Assembly (NCBI GenBank): GCA_029204225.1
Contig: CM055092.1
Span: forward strand, 18,128,886-18,192,885
Direction of reading: 5' to 3'
Length of the DNA: 64,000 nt
DNA from: Diphasiastrum complanatum
Taxonomy: Eukaryota > Streptophyta > Lycopodiopsida > Lycopodiales > Lycopodiaceae
The notes beneath the pieces were generated by a model. It saw only the letters and a program-made list of their open reading frames with translations, made no database searches and was not told where the DNA came from. Position 1 is the stretch's first letter, and the number at the start of each line of letters is the position of its first letter. A program made the translations under genes and the position numbers. Of the stretch, positions 46,630 to 59,214 are shown in pieces.

Positions 46630-46835
46630 ACCCTCTTTATAACCCTCTCTATAAATGTCTCAAAAACAAGTGCAAATTTGGTAGGCTTATACCAACGTCA
46701 ATCTTAGTATACGCCTCAAATTAGCTTCAGTATTCCGATATATGATCCGAGGCCCTCTGGTGAATTCATAACCCTCTCTATATCCCTCTCTATAAATGTT
46801 TCAAAACCAAGTTCAAATTTGGTAGGCTTATTCCG
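46630..46835. repeat. Two-unit tandem repeat
   Basis: 'aaccctctctata' plus 'aaatttggtaggctta' and 'ccaaatt' variants occur at about 46,640-46,690 and again at 46,770-46,830, about 135 bp apart. Confidence 0.75.
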
Positions 46836-47014
46836 AGGCCAAATATCGGACCCGAGGCTCAAGCATTCCGCTCTTCACGCGACTCATTTTAAAAACTCTC
46901 TATCAAAGAAACACTCAAACAAAGCCTTGGAAATCGCCCATCCTCTTGTAGTCAGGATAGGCCCATCATTACTAGGGATGCCTATAGTGGGTTTATCTCC
47001 TAGCCTCCTATCAG

Positions 47015-47227
47015 TGGATAAGGATCAATTGGCCTCGCCACGAGGCAAGTCGATGGGACACGCGTCCCACCAACGGCAACCTGGGTCATGCATGGGTTGT
47101 CTGAGTGAACAACTATATGTACAGTGTAATTTCATTTTGAGAAATACAGTTGTTATGTGAGCTTGAAGGGGAGAGTATTTTCTGTCTATGTTACTATGTA
47201 GCATGATCTGTGTTCCTGTGCAAAGCA
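47015..47227 (+). repeat. Copia LTR, 213 bp
   Basis: TGGATAAGG...GCAAAGCA. Same family and length as 34,830-35,042. The primer-binding site TGGTATCAGAG follows at 47,239-47,249. The 540 bp between it and the gag ATG is leader. Confidence 0.8.
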
Positions 47228-47793
47228 AATTCTAAGTTGGTATCAGAGCCGTACAGGGAGTGTACACAGTACCACATCGTCGTTGAAGAGAGCTTCGGGA
47301 TAATTGTCTTCTGAGAGTTCGGGGTTTACGGCGGGTTGAAAATGGAAAAAAGAAGCATTGGTGCATGGTTTCTAGGGGTCCCTTCATAGGTGAAGAGTGA
47401 AGTTTCTTCAAGGTGACGAAACAGTTCAAAAACAAAGAAAATCCCTATTTTTGGGTCCTTTGCCCGTTTTGACCCAAACGAAAAGCTATAACCTCCAAAC
47501 AAAGGGCACCCGGACTGTACTTGCAAGTACGGTACAACAAAACAAAGTGATTGCAGCAGAGAAAGTATTTGGAGTGCACGAGAAGTGATTTCACCATTTC
47601 ACTGGGCACGAACGGGGAGTTGATGACTGAGTGCATTTTGGAAGGCAACGCCAATTTGGCTTTCAAATTGGTGGAAAAGCGGTGAGTCGCCTAGTAAGAA
47701 AAAAGTGCAGGTCATTATTTTCAACTTCTGACATCACTGTTGGCCTCAGCATACTGTTTTTAGCCTACGACAAAAGTTTCAATCACTTTTGCG

Positions 47794-48501
47794 ATGGCAA
47801 ACGTGGGAGAGTCCATTTGGAGTGAAAGCAACAAATTGGACGGGATTTCCAACTATGCAGTGTGGAAATTCAAAATGAAAGACATACTGATGGAGAAAGA
47901 CGTGTGGAAAGTCATCACAGGTGATGAGAGAAGACCGCCAAATGAAGCATATATCAAAGTGTTCGACAAAAAGATGAGAAAAGCTCTGACCTTCATACAC
48001 TTGTCAGTGAAGGATCACATCATTACCCACATTTGTGATGCTATTACACCCAGACAGGCATGGGATGTGCTAAAGGAGCAATTTGAGACGTCGAATCAGT
48101 CAAGAATCATGTTTCTGAAGTCAAAGCTGAATAGTGCCTGAATGGAGCAAGGAGAGCACATTCAGACGTACATAACCAGAATCAAGACAATATGGGATGA
48201 ACTGCATTCTATTGGTGAGCGCATGCATGATGTGGAGCTGGTGCACAATGCATTGTGTGGCATTGCAGAACCCTATCAGATGTTTGTGAGTGGAATAACA
48301 TCAAGAGAAAGATTGCCAACCTTTGACGAGCTCACAGGAATCTTGATGCGGGAAGAGCAACGGCGAGAAATGGTGAAAGCTAGACGTCAAAATACTGACG
48401 ATCAAACACTTGCGACACGCCAAAAACAAGGCAAGGGCAAGGGCAAGAAGAAGTCTAAGCAGCAATTTGTCAAGTCTCAGGAGGATGAGGGAATAGGGTA
48501 A
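47794..48501 (+). pseudogene. Ty1/copia gag with one in-frame TGA
   Basis: Gag forms the particle that packages element RNA. ATG at 47,794; MANVGESIWSESNKLDGISN, YAVWKFKMKDILMEKDVWKV and WDVLKEQFET are typical copia gag (UBN2-type). TGA at 48,139-48,141 interrupts after KLNSA; the same frame goes on with MEQGEHIQTYITRIKTIWDE, LHNALCGI-like helices and a KQGKGKGKKK tail. The zinc knuckle that should follow is missing, because at about 48,501 the sequence changes to CACTA-related DNA. Except for the TGA the reading frame is intact, so decay is recent. Confidence 0.85.
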
Positions 48502-48577
48502 TTTATGAAAAATAGACAACCGTTTCATACCGTCAATGGATTTATTCCATGAAAAATTAACGTCGTGATGTTTAAGC

Positions 48578-50205
48578 CATTCGCCATGCCATTCCGCTAC
48601 TCCCATGCGTGGGGGTTGTGGTGTAGTTAGAGGATTATCTCCTCGCCCTCCAAAAAATCGCCTATTCAACCTTCGAAAAGGATGATCAGGCGGCAAGTAT
48701 TTGCGATGATTTTCATACACCACTTTTTTTAAAATATTTGTGCTATGTCAAGCCTCCAAAAGTGGTCCACAAATATAACATGTGTTGTAACCCGATGTGG
48801 TTAAACCTGCATAGTTCATAAACAAAATTAAACATAAGCTTAGTTAAATATACTCAAACGTCAAACCCTAAAATGGATTAGATTCATTATATAGATACCT
48901 GAATATTCGCTTAAACCGGGGTAGTCATGCATCGTCCACATTAGAATTCCACGAACAACGAAGTTTCATTGTTGTAAAGGTCTCGATATGTCGTAAGCGT
49001 GAATACCATTCCAAAGAATGCACAATTCATTGATCAAAAGTGCAAGATACACATCCATGTTCTAAGGCCTTGTACTTTCTTGGAATCAATAAAGCCAATA
49101 ACAAGTGTCCCATTTTAATACTCAACCATGGAGGTATGTTGTAATTAACGAGCAGAACTGGTCATGTGGACCAAGTTGACGCTTGAACGCTAAAAGGATT
49201 TATGTCATCCATAGCAAGGCCAAATCTCAAATTACGAGATTCGTTTTTGAACTTGGGCCATTGGTCTTCAATATGTTTCCATGCAGATGAATCACTTGGT
49301 ACTCGCATCACATCATCCGTAGATCAATTTTTGACATGCCAATCCATTAGTTGTGCCAAAGATTTACATCGAAATAAACGTTTCAATCATGGGATAATTG
49401 GAAAATGTCATAACACTTTTCGTTGCACTTTATCCCCTTGTACATCATCTCGAGAACATGAAGCGTTACACACTGGACATTGAAGCTTTTCTAAATGCTC
49501 AGCTCTATATAGAACATGGTCTTCTGGACATGCTTGTATTGTGTCGTAATCTATTCCAAGCATGGTCATCATCTTTCGTGCTTCTTTTCGTGTTTTAGGT
49601 ATCACATTTTTCTTTCGAAAGTATTCGATGCAACAACCTAAAAAAAGAGCAATGTGAGTTGCTAGATAAGAAAAAAAATTAACTTAACGTAAATATGCTA
49701 TAAAGTATAATAGTTGTGTTATGCGTTAAGTACCCGAATAAAGATGTCACGCTACAATCACTCCATTTGTATGTTGCTTGAAGGTTTAGAATAAGAATTG
49801 ACGTAGCTAGTCTCAAAATGGATGCTCCAGGATATAGAGGAGTGTCCGCCTCTTTGCGCAATAGAATCTCGTCTTCATCCATCTCAAATTGTTCGTGATC
49901 TCCGTTTTCATTAGAAGATGCATGCATATCATCATTCTCATTTGTTTCAAAGTAAGATTTAAACATGTTGTGCATTGCTTCATCATGTTGCACCTCATCA
50001 TCATAATCATTAGAATCAAGTTGGTTATTCTCTTTTCCAATTGTATTTGCCTCTTCAATTTGTTTCATTCTTTGTTTTCTCATGTCTATCAAAACTTGAC
50101 GTTGATTGTAACTAAACACGGATGGATCAACTCCGTGGAATGTCATTCAATGTATTGGCTACACACATGAAACAAATTTCATAAGTGACATATATAGATT
50201 GACTA
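48578..50205 (-). pseudogene. CACTA TNP2-type transposase, N-terminal half, copy B
   Basis: Nearly identical to 37,319-38,944, with the same motifs (PLYPGASILRLATSILILNL at about 49,840; the ACPEDHVLYR zinc-ribbon part; the Transposase_21 core at 49,330-49,080). The frame is interrupted in the same general places, including near the core. The upstream exon is present here (50,235-50,350: a CTCLKCDRQKMHERR-like Cys/His-rich stretch that fits the transposase-associated domain), which copy A lacks. ORF1 lies head to head on the other strand from about 50,840. Confidence 0.85.
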
Positions 50206-50838
50206 TAATAAAAAACAACCATATAAAATTAACAAACCTCAATGTCTTCCAAATTTGATGGTTGACCTTCTTCTTTTCGTCCAAACTTCCACAAATGATT
50301 TTCAACAATGCGTCTTTCATGCATCTTTTGTCTATCACACTTGAGGCATGTGCACCATATTTATTTTGAAAATAATTTCTCTACGAGAAACAAAAATCAA
50401 GTACATGTCACTTTAGCACAATATTTTAACTTATAATAACCAAGTTTTTATGAACAAGAACACATGCATATTTATTACTTACCTTGTTAACTTGAGTATT
50501 GTCTTCATTGCTAGACTGATCTGAATGTAATTCATCTAATTGTAATAAACTGCATATATGCACAGGTACAAAACACAAATAATATAAAATTATTGTATGA
50601 TTCTAATGTTTTAATTTTTAGATATACCTATTCTTATACATTGTCGCTTACAAGATTCTTATGCCAATCTTGGTGCAAGTTCGAGCTCTACACGCGTATC
50701 TCTCTCTTTTTGTTAACAAATGTATGAAAGTCTCACTTCATTATGCATTAAAGTTTTGTAATCGATTTTCTTTTCTACTTCATTTCAATATATTAGGGTT
50801 TATTGTAATGTATTGTATGTTTATGAATGTAGTAATAA
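50206..50838. other. Divergent spacer between TNP2 and ORF1
   Basis: Holds the first TNP2 exon (minus, 50,235-50,350) and then AT-rich DNA that would carry a shared promoter region. No specific promoter motif can be singled out. Confidence 0.5.
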
Positions 50839-51700
50839 TGTCGGGGTCAGGCAGTGGTGAAAGCTTGGGAGACTTTGTAAAAAAATTATATGAATCATTA
50901 ACTCCCGAGCAAAGAACACAACTGCAAAATATGCTTAGCCAAAATGAGGGTGGTCCTTCACAAGAGGCCGCGGCTCCCCCCCCCCACCAAAGAGTCATCC
51001 ACAAATCCTTATTATGACGTGGATAGGCAATATAATTGCCAATAGAAAAGGAAAGGTGGTTTTGGACCGACTCTATTCTTTATGCCAACGTCATTTTGGC
51101 GACAGATTATTTAGTAAATGGTCCGAACAACCTGCCGCCGATAAACAACAGGTTATTGGTACCCTTTGTGATGAATTCCAACAAGAAGAGAAATTCGAGG
51201 AGAAGGAAATTCATAAGCATATGAGCTTATGGATTAGGCATCGTTGTGATATGGCACGACGAGCTTATAGGGACGGGCAATCCAAGCCTTCCTGGTGTTC
51301 AAGAAGTGATTGGAACCGTCTAAAAGCGGATGAACGAACACCAGATAAATACAAGATTCAGAAAGATGTTGCGGCCACTAGGATGCATGGGATAGGCAAT
51401 CCTAGGTTGGGCTCAAGCGGAAAGGTGGGATTGCAAGCAAGTATGGTAAGTGAACTTACACTACTCTTATAGTTTATCTTTGATTTTATATGCATTTATT
51501 ATTTAATATGCATTATGACTAGTTGCTTCAATGAAGCCCTAAATTAATTTCAACTTCAATTGCATGCATGAATAGTTGGCGGAGTATGGACGTCTGCCAA
51601 CTAAGGAGGACTAAGAATTTGCCTTCAGGGAATCGTATGACGCATTAGTCAACAAACTAAAGAGCGAGGGTCATCCTCCAAATGTAAGTACTAGTTTTTG
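50839..51700 (+). pseudogene. CACTA ORF1 (Ptta/En/Spm-type, presumed DNA-binding), degraded copy
   Basis: The ATG at 50,839 starts MSGSGSGESLGDFVKKLYES. A C-run at about 50,975-50,985 and a site near 51,030 shift the frame. The main block (51,035-51,450) has RKGKVVLDRLYSLCQRHFGD, SLWIRHRCDMARRAYRD and WCSRSDWNRLK with PDKYK, ending HGIGNPRLGSSGKVGLQASM before a donor-like GTAAGT. A further exon at 51,576-51,685 reads LAEYGRLPTKED, a stop, then FAFRESYDALVNKLKSEGHP. It resembles ORF1 at 62.7-63.8 kb and what I know of plant Ptta/En/Spm transposon proteins. By analogy with maize TNPA it should bind the subterminal repeats. Its 3' end points to the GTCGG array at 52.4 kb. Confidence 0.7.
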
Positions 51701-52364
51701 TATTTATACTAATGTGGTTTGTATTTCGACATCAATTTTATCTAATTTAATACGATCAAGCATTAATATTAATGTAGTTTGTTTGTTTGTGTTCATGCAA
51801 ACTGCACATCACGATAATGACGAGTAGATTAGGTTTACAAGTTTTAGTTGATGTTTGATCTAGAAAGACTCGTGCGACATTAAAGCACCAATTTTGTATT
51901 ACATTAATTCATATTATGAAAAATATTATTATTGCAAATGATTGTGCTATATTGCCATTGCTTTTATATATGCAATGTTTTTTTTTTTCAAAAATTGCAA
52001 TGTCAAATTTAGGGATGTGGATTGACGTAATAATCAACTAAGAAATGTCGAATTTCAAAACAACAATCAATATTATTTTTAAAAATCTAAACAAAATTTA
52101 TGATGTGCACAAAGCAATGCAATAACGTATTGTCATTCATAATGAACATGAAGTAATGCAATAAAATATAAAATGAAAGTAGTTTAAGAATGAAAAGTAC
52201 CTCATGCTTAGTTTGTTGTTTGATCCAAATGTTGAATGCAACTCAAAAATATTGTTTTAAAAACAATTCACGAACATCGCTTCTCCAAGAACTCAACTCC
52301 AAGAACAACCCGAGAAAAATGCGCACTGTTTTTTATGCATTTTTTATTTATTTTTAACCTAATT
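51701..52364. other. No gene recognised
   Basis: AT-rich spacer between ORF1 and the array. No motif recognised. Confidence 0.5.
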
Positions 52365-52830
52365 TGGGACGTCGGAATCCGACATCCTAACGTGTCGGAT
52401 AGATGTTGGGTAGACATTGGACATATATTTTGATTATTCTCTTAACAGACGTCGGACTCCGACAACTTTAAGGAACGTCGGATTCCGACGTCCAAGGATA
52501 CGTTGGATGGACGTCGGATGAGCGTCGGCCATCTGTTGGTGAAATTTTGGCATCATTCTGTGTTTACAGATGTCCAAATCCAACTGAATTCCAGGACGTT
52601 GCATTCCGACAGCCACCTCAGAGCATTTGCGATGTCTTTAAATGTCGCAATCCGACATCCACGTCAGACGTCGCATTGTGACGTCCAGGTCAGCACCTAT
52701 TTCCGTGATCGGAATTTTATTCTGTGGTGTCCGGCACGTTGTGCCTGTCGGACTACGACATGTTTTCAAGTCGTCGGATTTCAACGACCTTATAGCGACG
52801 TGTTTTTCCGATGTCCACGACGAATTAAAA
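52365..52830. mobile_element. CACTA-type element end with GTCGG palindrome array (right)
   Basis: Full and half copies of GTCGGA(A/T)TCCGAC and close variants (GACGTCGGACTCCGAC, GTCGGATTTC) run from 52,370 to 52,800. They match the array at 37.0-37.3 kb in motif but lie on the opposite side of ORF1. The array ends where a copia element begins (about 52,850). Confidence 0.65.
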
Positions 52831-52849
52831 ATAAATTAAGCTCGCGATT

Positions 52850-55800
52850 CACGTTGCAAAGCACGTCACAAATCGAGGCGGGTGTTGTTGTGTGTTGGAC
52901 CGCAAAAGATTCTTGTTCACGAATCTTTTGTGTTTGGGGCTTTTTCATCAGGTGTTCTCGAAACTTTCATGCATTGTGTCTCTTGACTTTCGTGTTCGTG
53001 AACATCTTCATTAGGCAGAGGGCTCAAAGCTAGCAAAGCTTTGTAAATAGAAACGTTTTGTTTCTTCAGCTCCCTCTCAAAGCATGAAAGCTTTATGATC
53101 CCGAGACTACTTCTCTGTCTCTCAAAAAGTCCTTTGTCCAGGGCTTTGGTGAAGATGTCTGCAACCATGTCTTTCGTTCCGATGAAGGTGGTCTGCAGCA
53201 TCTTCTTTTCAAATAGATCCCTGATCAAGTGATACTTGATCGCAATGTGCTTCATTATGGAATGGAACACGAGATCTTTCATCAGGTGTATTGTAGAGGT
53301 GTTGTCCATCTACAAGACCAGAGGCTCGTTCCTTGTTTCGCCCAATTCATCTAGGAACTGCCTTAGCCATATTATCTCGTTGGCCATCTTTGCTACTGCA
53401 ATGTACTCTGCTTCGCAGGTTGACTGGGCCACAATGGTCTGCTTCTTGCTGACCCAGAGAACTACTGCTCTTGATGCAATGGTGCATCCTCCTGAGATGG
53501 TTTTACAGTCATCCTTGAGAGATTCCCAACTAGCATCACTGTAGAAAAGTATCCTAAAACCTGCATCACAAGAATAGCACAAGCCATAATCCCTCGTTAA
53601 TTGAAGATATTGCAAAATCCATTTTGCAATCTTTCAATGTGTCGAGCTTGGATTCGTGCAAAATTGGCTCATCCTAAATATTGCATAAGCAATATCAGGA
53701 CGTGTGTTGTTTGCAAGGTACATCAGTGATCGTATCAGCTTCATGTAAGACATGAGCTGCGTCTATTTTTTCTCTTCCTCAGTCTTCAAACAGTCATCAT
53801 TTGTCAGCACCGTCCCTACGAGCATTGGAGTATTCGCTCCTTTGCAGTTCAACATCCCAAAGTCCTCTAGGATCTTCTAGGTGTATCTGGACTGGTGAAG
53901 GTATAACCCACCTCCCTCATAGTCCCACATCTGGCTTCTCCCAGATCCACGATCTCAAAATGTTTTGAGATGTCAGTCTTTAGTTTAGCAATTAGCTGCT
54001 CATTCCTGCAAAGTATCAGAGTGTCGTCCACATATACAGCCACGATGATGATGTGCCCATCTATAACTCTGACATTACATTGAAATCAACCAATAGAGGC
54101 TTGAATCCTAATGGTTACAGTGCTTGATCGTTTTTCTTGTACCATTGTCGGGTTGATTGTTTCAGACCGTAGATACTTCTATGCATTCTGCATGCATAGT
54201 CAGGAAGTGAATTCGAGACATATCCTAGGGGTTGATCCATATAGACCTCTTCGCCTAGTTCGCCATGCAAGAAGGCTGTCTTCACGTCCAGAATGTGGAT
54301 CCTGAGATCATAAGCTGTAGCATATGCAAATAACAGATGTAGGGACGAATGTTTGACGACAAGAGAGAAGGTTTCAGAGTACTAATCCATATCTCTGAGA
54401 AAATCCCTTCGCTACCAACCTTGCCTTGTATTTCATCACATTCCCATCTGGTCCGTATTTGCGCTTGAAAACCCATTTGCATTTGACAGTCTTGCACTTA
54501 TGTGGTAATGGCTCCAACGTCCATACTTGGTTCCTCCTCATGGACTCCATCTCTTCGTTCATGGCTTGGATCCATCTGTCCTTGTTTGGACTTTCAATTG
54601 CTTCCTCGAAAGTTCGTGGTTCGCCACTGAATCTGCAAAACTCTTCTGATATGGAAGCTGAGCTGCTTGGCACATATCTTACTGGCGTTCTTCGTGGTCT
54701 AGTCGACCTTCTAGAAGATCTTCTTGGGACAGCAATGCCTTTGCCTTTGTCTGCTCTTCTCGGTCCGGAACCATCTTGGTTTACAGAATCTGTAGGAGTA
54801 GGCTGCCTCTTGAATCTTTCTTCTTCAGATTCCTCATTCGAATGGGAAAAGACTCAAAAATCTTTGCTTTCGTGTTTGTCCTATGCTCCCTCTATCACTT
54901 GTGGCAGGTCATAGGACTGTCTCTCCAGAACTTCATAGTTGACAGAATTGTCATTGGCCATTGTCCTGCTCTCATCAAATATGACAGCTCTCACTATTTT
55001 CACAATGTACGTGTCTGGCATTTAGACTCTGTAGTATGACGAATTGTTGTCATAACCTACAAAAAGTCTGTACTCAGCTTTCTCATCAAGCTTATTTTGA
55101 AGCTTATCTGGAATATGTGCATAAGTTGCACATCCAAAGTTTCTAATGTGAGACAGGTTGGGCTTTCTACCCCACCATAGCTCATGTGGTGTCATGTGAG
55201 AAACACTAGACTTGTCTCTTCTGTTTTGGATATATGCAGCTGTAGCTACTGCTTTAGCCCACATTACCCTTGGAGCCTTCGAGTAGGCCATCATAAATCT
55301 GGCTACTTCCATCAGGGTCTCGTTCTTTTTTTTTCCAACACCATTGTGTTGCGGTGTGCAGGCTGTAGTCTTTCTGTGAATGATGCCATGATCATTGCAG
55401 AAGTCAGTGAACGATTAGAGATGTATTCGCCACCTCAATCCATCCTTATCTGCTTCACATTGCTTCATGTATATCTTTCAGCCCAATTCACATATTCTGT
55501 GAATTTGTCAAGTGCTTCAGATTTATTCTGAATAAAGTACACTCTGGCAAATTTGCTATAATTAGCAATGAAGGTTATATAATATTTTGAACCTCCTACT
55601 GAGATCACATTGAATGGTCCACAGATGTCAGAATGCACTAACGCAAGATCTTAGACGTTCTGTAGGAGTCTTTTATGAATGGAGTGCGTGACATCTTGCT
55701 CTTCAAACATGCATCACAGGTGGTCGAACTGGTTGCATTCGAGATGCTAACCTCTGTTATCGCTCCATGATGCCTTGCTTGGTAAAGTGCCATTGAGTTT

Positions 55801-57386
55801 ATGTGGCAAAGTCTTGTGTGTCACAGAGTGTCTGGCGAGTCATCATGAGTCTGATGCACCTGATCAGCACGTAGGCGTACCTTTAGATGATATAGGTTTC
55901 CTTTCCTTCTGCCTTGAGCGATCAATGCTGGTACTTGTGTCAATCATGTTGCAAGCTTCGTCAGAAAACATCACACACATCCTTGCATCTGCTATTCTTG
56001 CTACAGAAAGAAAGTCTTCTGCAGTGTAGGCACGAACAGAACGTCTTCGAGTCGTCTGTCTCTGCCATTGGTGTTGAGTCATAGTTGAACCAATATCGTT
56101 CACTTGATGCTTAGATCCATCTCCAAGAACTATGAATCTTGAAGGATCTGCACTTCTGAAATCAGACATTATTCGTCTTCATGTCACAAAGTGTGAGGTG
56201 GCTCCTGAATCTAGGATCACCTCATGTGTGTCAGATGTTGATACTCCACACACATCTTCACAAATGTAGGCGATCGAACAGTTTTTGTTTGTTCTTTCTT
56301 CGCCCATTTTCGAGCTCCTGGGCTCCTCAACATAGGATCAACTATTACTGTTCTCCTGTCTGTTCTACGTTAATTTGTTTCTTGGGTTCTGGCGATAATC
56401 CACGGCTGCGTGACCTTCTTGTGGTAGTGAATACACTCAATCTTGAAATTGAGCCAGCATGTATCTACTGTATGTCTGTCTCTTTTGCATCTCATGCAAG
56501 TCTTCTTGTATGTACCTTGCTGCTTCGACCTCCCTTTGCTCTTCCAGTTGCTTTTGCTTGTTCCTTCTACTTACTGATCACGATCTTGCCTCTGAATCGA
56601 CTCTCTCTTATGCTTATATTGTTTCTTGGATTTTTCTTTGTTGTTGTAGAGGGCCTGGTCAGAGCCATCTTTGTGATCAAGATGTTCTCTAGCCACGCCT
56701 ACCTCTCGAATCTCGACAATCGCCTTTTTGAGGTTCATGGTAGGATCTTTAGCAAGCAGGGCCCTCGTGGTCTGGAATGATCTAGGTAAGGCTCTCAACA
56801 AGTACGTGAGCTACTTATTAGCTGACACTGCATTCTCTGCCCCAGAGTTATGTAGTGATAGGAATAGGTCCTTCATCTTCCTTACGAAAGAAGTGAGGTC
56901 CTTCCCATCCCATTGTAAATTCGTCAGCTGATCTTCCAACATCATGATTTGACTTCTTGATTTCGTCTGAAATCTGGTGAGAAATGCATCCCACATCTCC
57001 TTAGCTTTGGAGAGTGTAGCCAGGTCAAGTGCGAGACAATCTTCGATGGAAGATGATAACAAAAGCTACTTCCTTGTCATTTTTCTCCCTCCACTCGCGT
57101 ATCTCCTTGTCCGATGTTGTAGGCATCTCTTCTGTGCCATCCACCCAGGGGAATAAACCTTCGCCCTTGAGTATGAGTGATGTCTTAACTTTCTAGGCTA
57201 GAAAGTTAGATCCTGACAAATCAAGAATTGTGCAGATGTTGTCCTGCATGCTGCTGATTGAACTCATTGCTTCTAAAGTCTATTCCCTCATTGATGGTTA
57301 TTTGTTTGAATGCTTGGCCTTCTGGCTCTGATAACTTCTTGGCTATGTCAGATTATGACAAGATAGGTAGGAAGGCTCTGATACCA
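52850..57386 (-). pseudogene. Ty1/copia element body, near full length, decayed
   Basis: Order from the 5' end (right): primer-binding site TGGTATCAGAG (reverse complement near 57,380); gag (57,260-56,580: LALDLATLSKAKEMWDAFLT, SRSQIMMLEDQLTNLQWDGK); CCHC knuckle CMRCKRDRHTVDTC (about 56,465-56,510); protease DSGATSH (about 56,190-56,215); integrase (55,870-55,060, ending in SYYRV); reverse transcriptase (54,670 down, YVDD at 54,034-54,023); RNase H (53,615-53,020: SRAVVLWVSKKQTIVAQSTC, DNTSTIHLMKD, KHIAIKYHLIRD). Stops and frameshifts occur throughout. The 5' LTR follows at 57,390-57,935; the 3' LTR is missing, because the array at 52.4-52.8 kb lies there instead. Confidence 0.9.
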
Positions 57387-57389
57387 CTA

Positions 57390-57935
57390 ATGAGGATGCT
57401 AATAAATGTTTTCGCGGTCAAGAAACAGTCGCGAAAGCGAAGCAACCATGATTCAACATGTTTCGAATGGAGTTCAGATGTGGTCGCTAGACACTGGTAG
57501 CTGAATCACTCCTACAGTCCACTGATCTACATTTATAAATTAATGCAGCATTCAACAAATTCAACCAATGTGCGAAATTGAAATGAATGGGAGAATCAGA
57601 CACACGAATAACAGCAAACACATTTGCATTCAAGATCATACAATCTAAAAGAAGACATGTGCACAATGGCTACAAGATCATCTATTGATTTTCTTTGATT
57701 CTTCAAGCACTTCATGCATATCCACACAGTGCGTTGGCATGAGAAAAATACAATTCTCTCATGAGTGTATGTCTCGCTTAGTAGTGGACTTGTGGATCAC
57801 TATGGATCCTGATCACAGAACTCGTCTCGCACGCAGACGGACTTCTTGTCTGTATTTTGTCTTGATCGCTTACTAGCATTAGACTACTACATCTGTGTAT
57901 GTTTTGTCAGGTGTCAAGTGTCATCCAATAAGTAT
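57390..57935 (-). repeat. Copia 5' LTR, truncated
   Basis: Follows the primer-binding site of the element above. It matches 36,190-36,730 (with a short deletion near 57,515). At about 57,935 it ends abruptly and pol sequence of a second copy begins. Confidence 0.85.
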
Positions 57936-57939
57936 AAAA

Positions 57940-58790
57940 TCCCTTCGCTACCAACCATGCCTTGTATTTTGTCACATTCCCATCTAGTCCGTATTTGAGC
58001 TTGAAAACCCATTTGTATTTGACAATCTTGCACTTATGTGGTAATGGCTCCAATGTGCATACCTGGTTCCTCCTCATGGACTCAATTTCTTCGTTTATGG
58101 CTTGGATCCATCTGTCCTTTTCTGGACTTTCAATTGCTTCCTCAAAAGTCTGTGATTCGTCACTGAATCCGCAGAACTCTTCTGATATGGAAGCTAAGTT
58201 GCCTGGCACATATCTTACTGGTGCTCTTCGTGGTCTAGTCAACCTTCTAGGAGATCCTCCTGGGACAACAATGACTTTGCCTTTGTCTGCTTTGCTCAGT
58301 CCGGAACCATCTTGGTTTACAGGAACTGTAGTAGTAGGCTGTCTCTTGAATCTTTCTTCTTTAGATTATTCACTCGAATGGGAAACGACTCAAAAGTCTT
58401 TGTTTTTGTGTCTGTCCTCTGCAGCCTCTGTCACTTGTGGCAGGTCATAAGACTGTCTCTCCAGAACTTCATAGCTGACATGATTGTCATTGGCCATTGT
58501 CCTGCTGTTATCAAATCTGACATCTCTCACTATTTTCACAATGTTCGTGTCTAGCATGTAGACTCTGTAGTATGACAAATTGTTGTCATAAACTACCAGA
58601 GATCTCTACTCAGCTTTCTCATCAATCTTCTTTTGAAGGTTATCTGGAATATGTGCATAAGCTACATAGCCAAAGATTCAGACATGAGATAGGTTGGGCT
58701 TTCTACTCCACCATAGTTCGTGTGGTGTTGTGTGAAGAACACCAGACTTGTCTGTTCTATTCTGGATGTATGCAGCTGTGGTTGAGGACC
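57940..58790 (-). pseudogene. Copia pol fragment, second copy (RT start and linker)
   Basis: Same family as 54,400-55,200: RWIQAINEEIESMRRNQVCT, EPLPHKCKIVKYKWVFKLKY, then MANDNHVSYEVLERQ. It starts where the LTR above ends, so part of the element has been lost at the joint. The integrase core is absent. Confidence 0.85.
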
Positions 58791-58839
58791 TTAAGTTGTC
58801 CTATCCAAAACAGCTTTATATAGTACTTCATTATCTTTA

Positions 58840-59205
58840 TTCCCCCACCTCAACCTCCCTTTGCTCTTCTAGTTGTTTTTGCTTGTTTCTTTGGCTTGTT
58901 GATCACGATCCTGCCTTTGATTCGACTCCCTCTTAGACTTAGATTATTTCTTGGATTTTTCTTTTTGCCATAGAGGGCCTGGTCAGAGCCATCCTTGTGA
59001 TCAAGATGTTCTCTGGCCTCGACTTCCTCTCGAATCTCGACAATCACATTTTCGAGGTTCATGGTAGGATCTTTCGCGAGCAGGGTCCTTGTGGTCTGGA
59101 ATGATCTAGGTAAGGCTCTCAACTGGTACGTGAGCTGCTTCTCAGCTGACACTGCATTCTCTGCTCCAGATTATGTAGTGATAGGAATAGATCCTTCATC
59201 TTCCT
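58840..59205 (-). pseudogene. Copia gag fragment, second copy
   Basis: The reverse complement matches 56,580-56,880 (TYQLRALPRSFQTTRTLLAK, DPTMNLENVIVEIREEVEAR). The zinc knuckle and protease that should lie between it and the fragment on the left are missing, so an internal deletion has joined gag and pol. It ends at 59,205-59,215 at repeat R2. Confidence 0.85.
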
Positions 59206-59214
59206 TACGAAAGA

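Noticed and set aside
48139-48141. Selenocysteine or programmed recoding at the gag TGA
   Set aside because: No structure or family precedent supports it; a simple nonsense mutation is the likelier reading.
54426-54914. Plus-strand 162-codon ORF and its twin at 57,962-58,450
   Set aside because: Antisense shadow of copia RT; the minus strand carries the conserved motifs.
56181-56780. Plus-strand 199-codon ORF with hydrophobic stretches
   Set aside because: Antisense to the copia gag/protease region with the CCHC and DSGATSH motifs; hydrophobicity is a by-product.
57360-57386. Possible tRNA gene from TGGTATCAGAG (also at 25,002, 34,811 and 47,239)
   Set aside because: Only the primer-complementary stretch is present, each next to an LTR; no tRNA cloverleaf arms.
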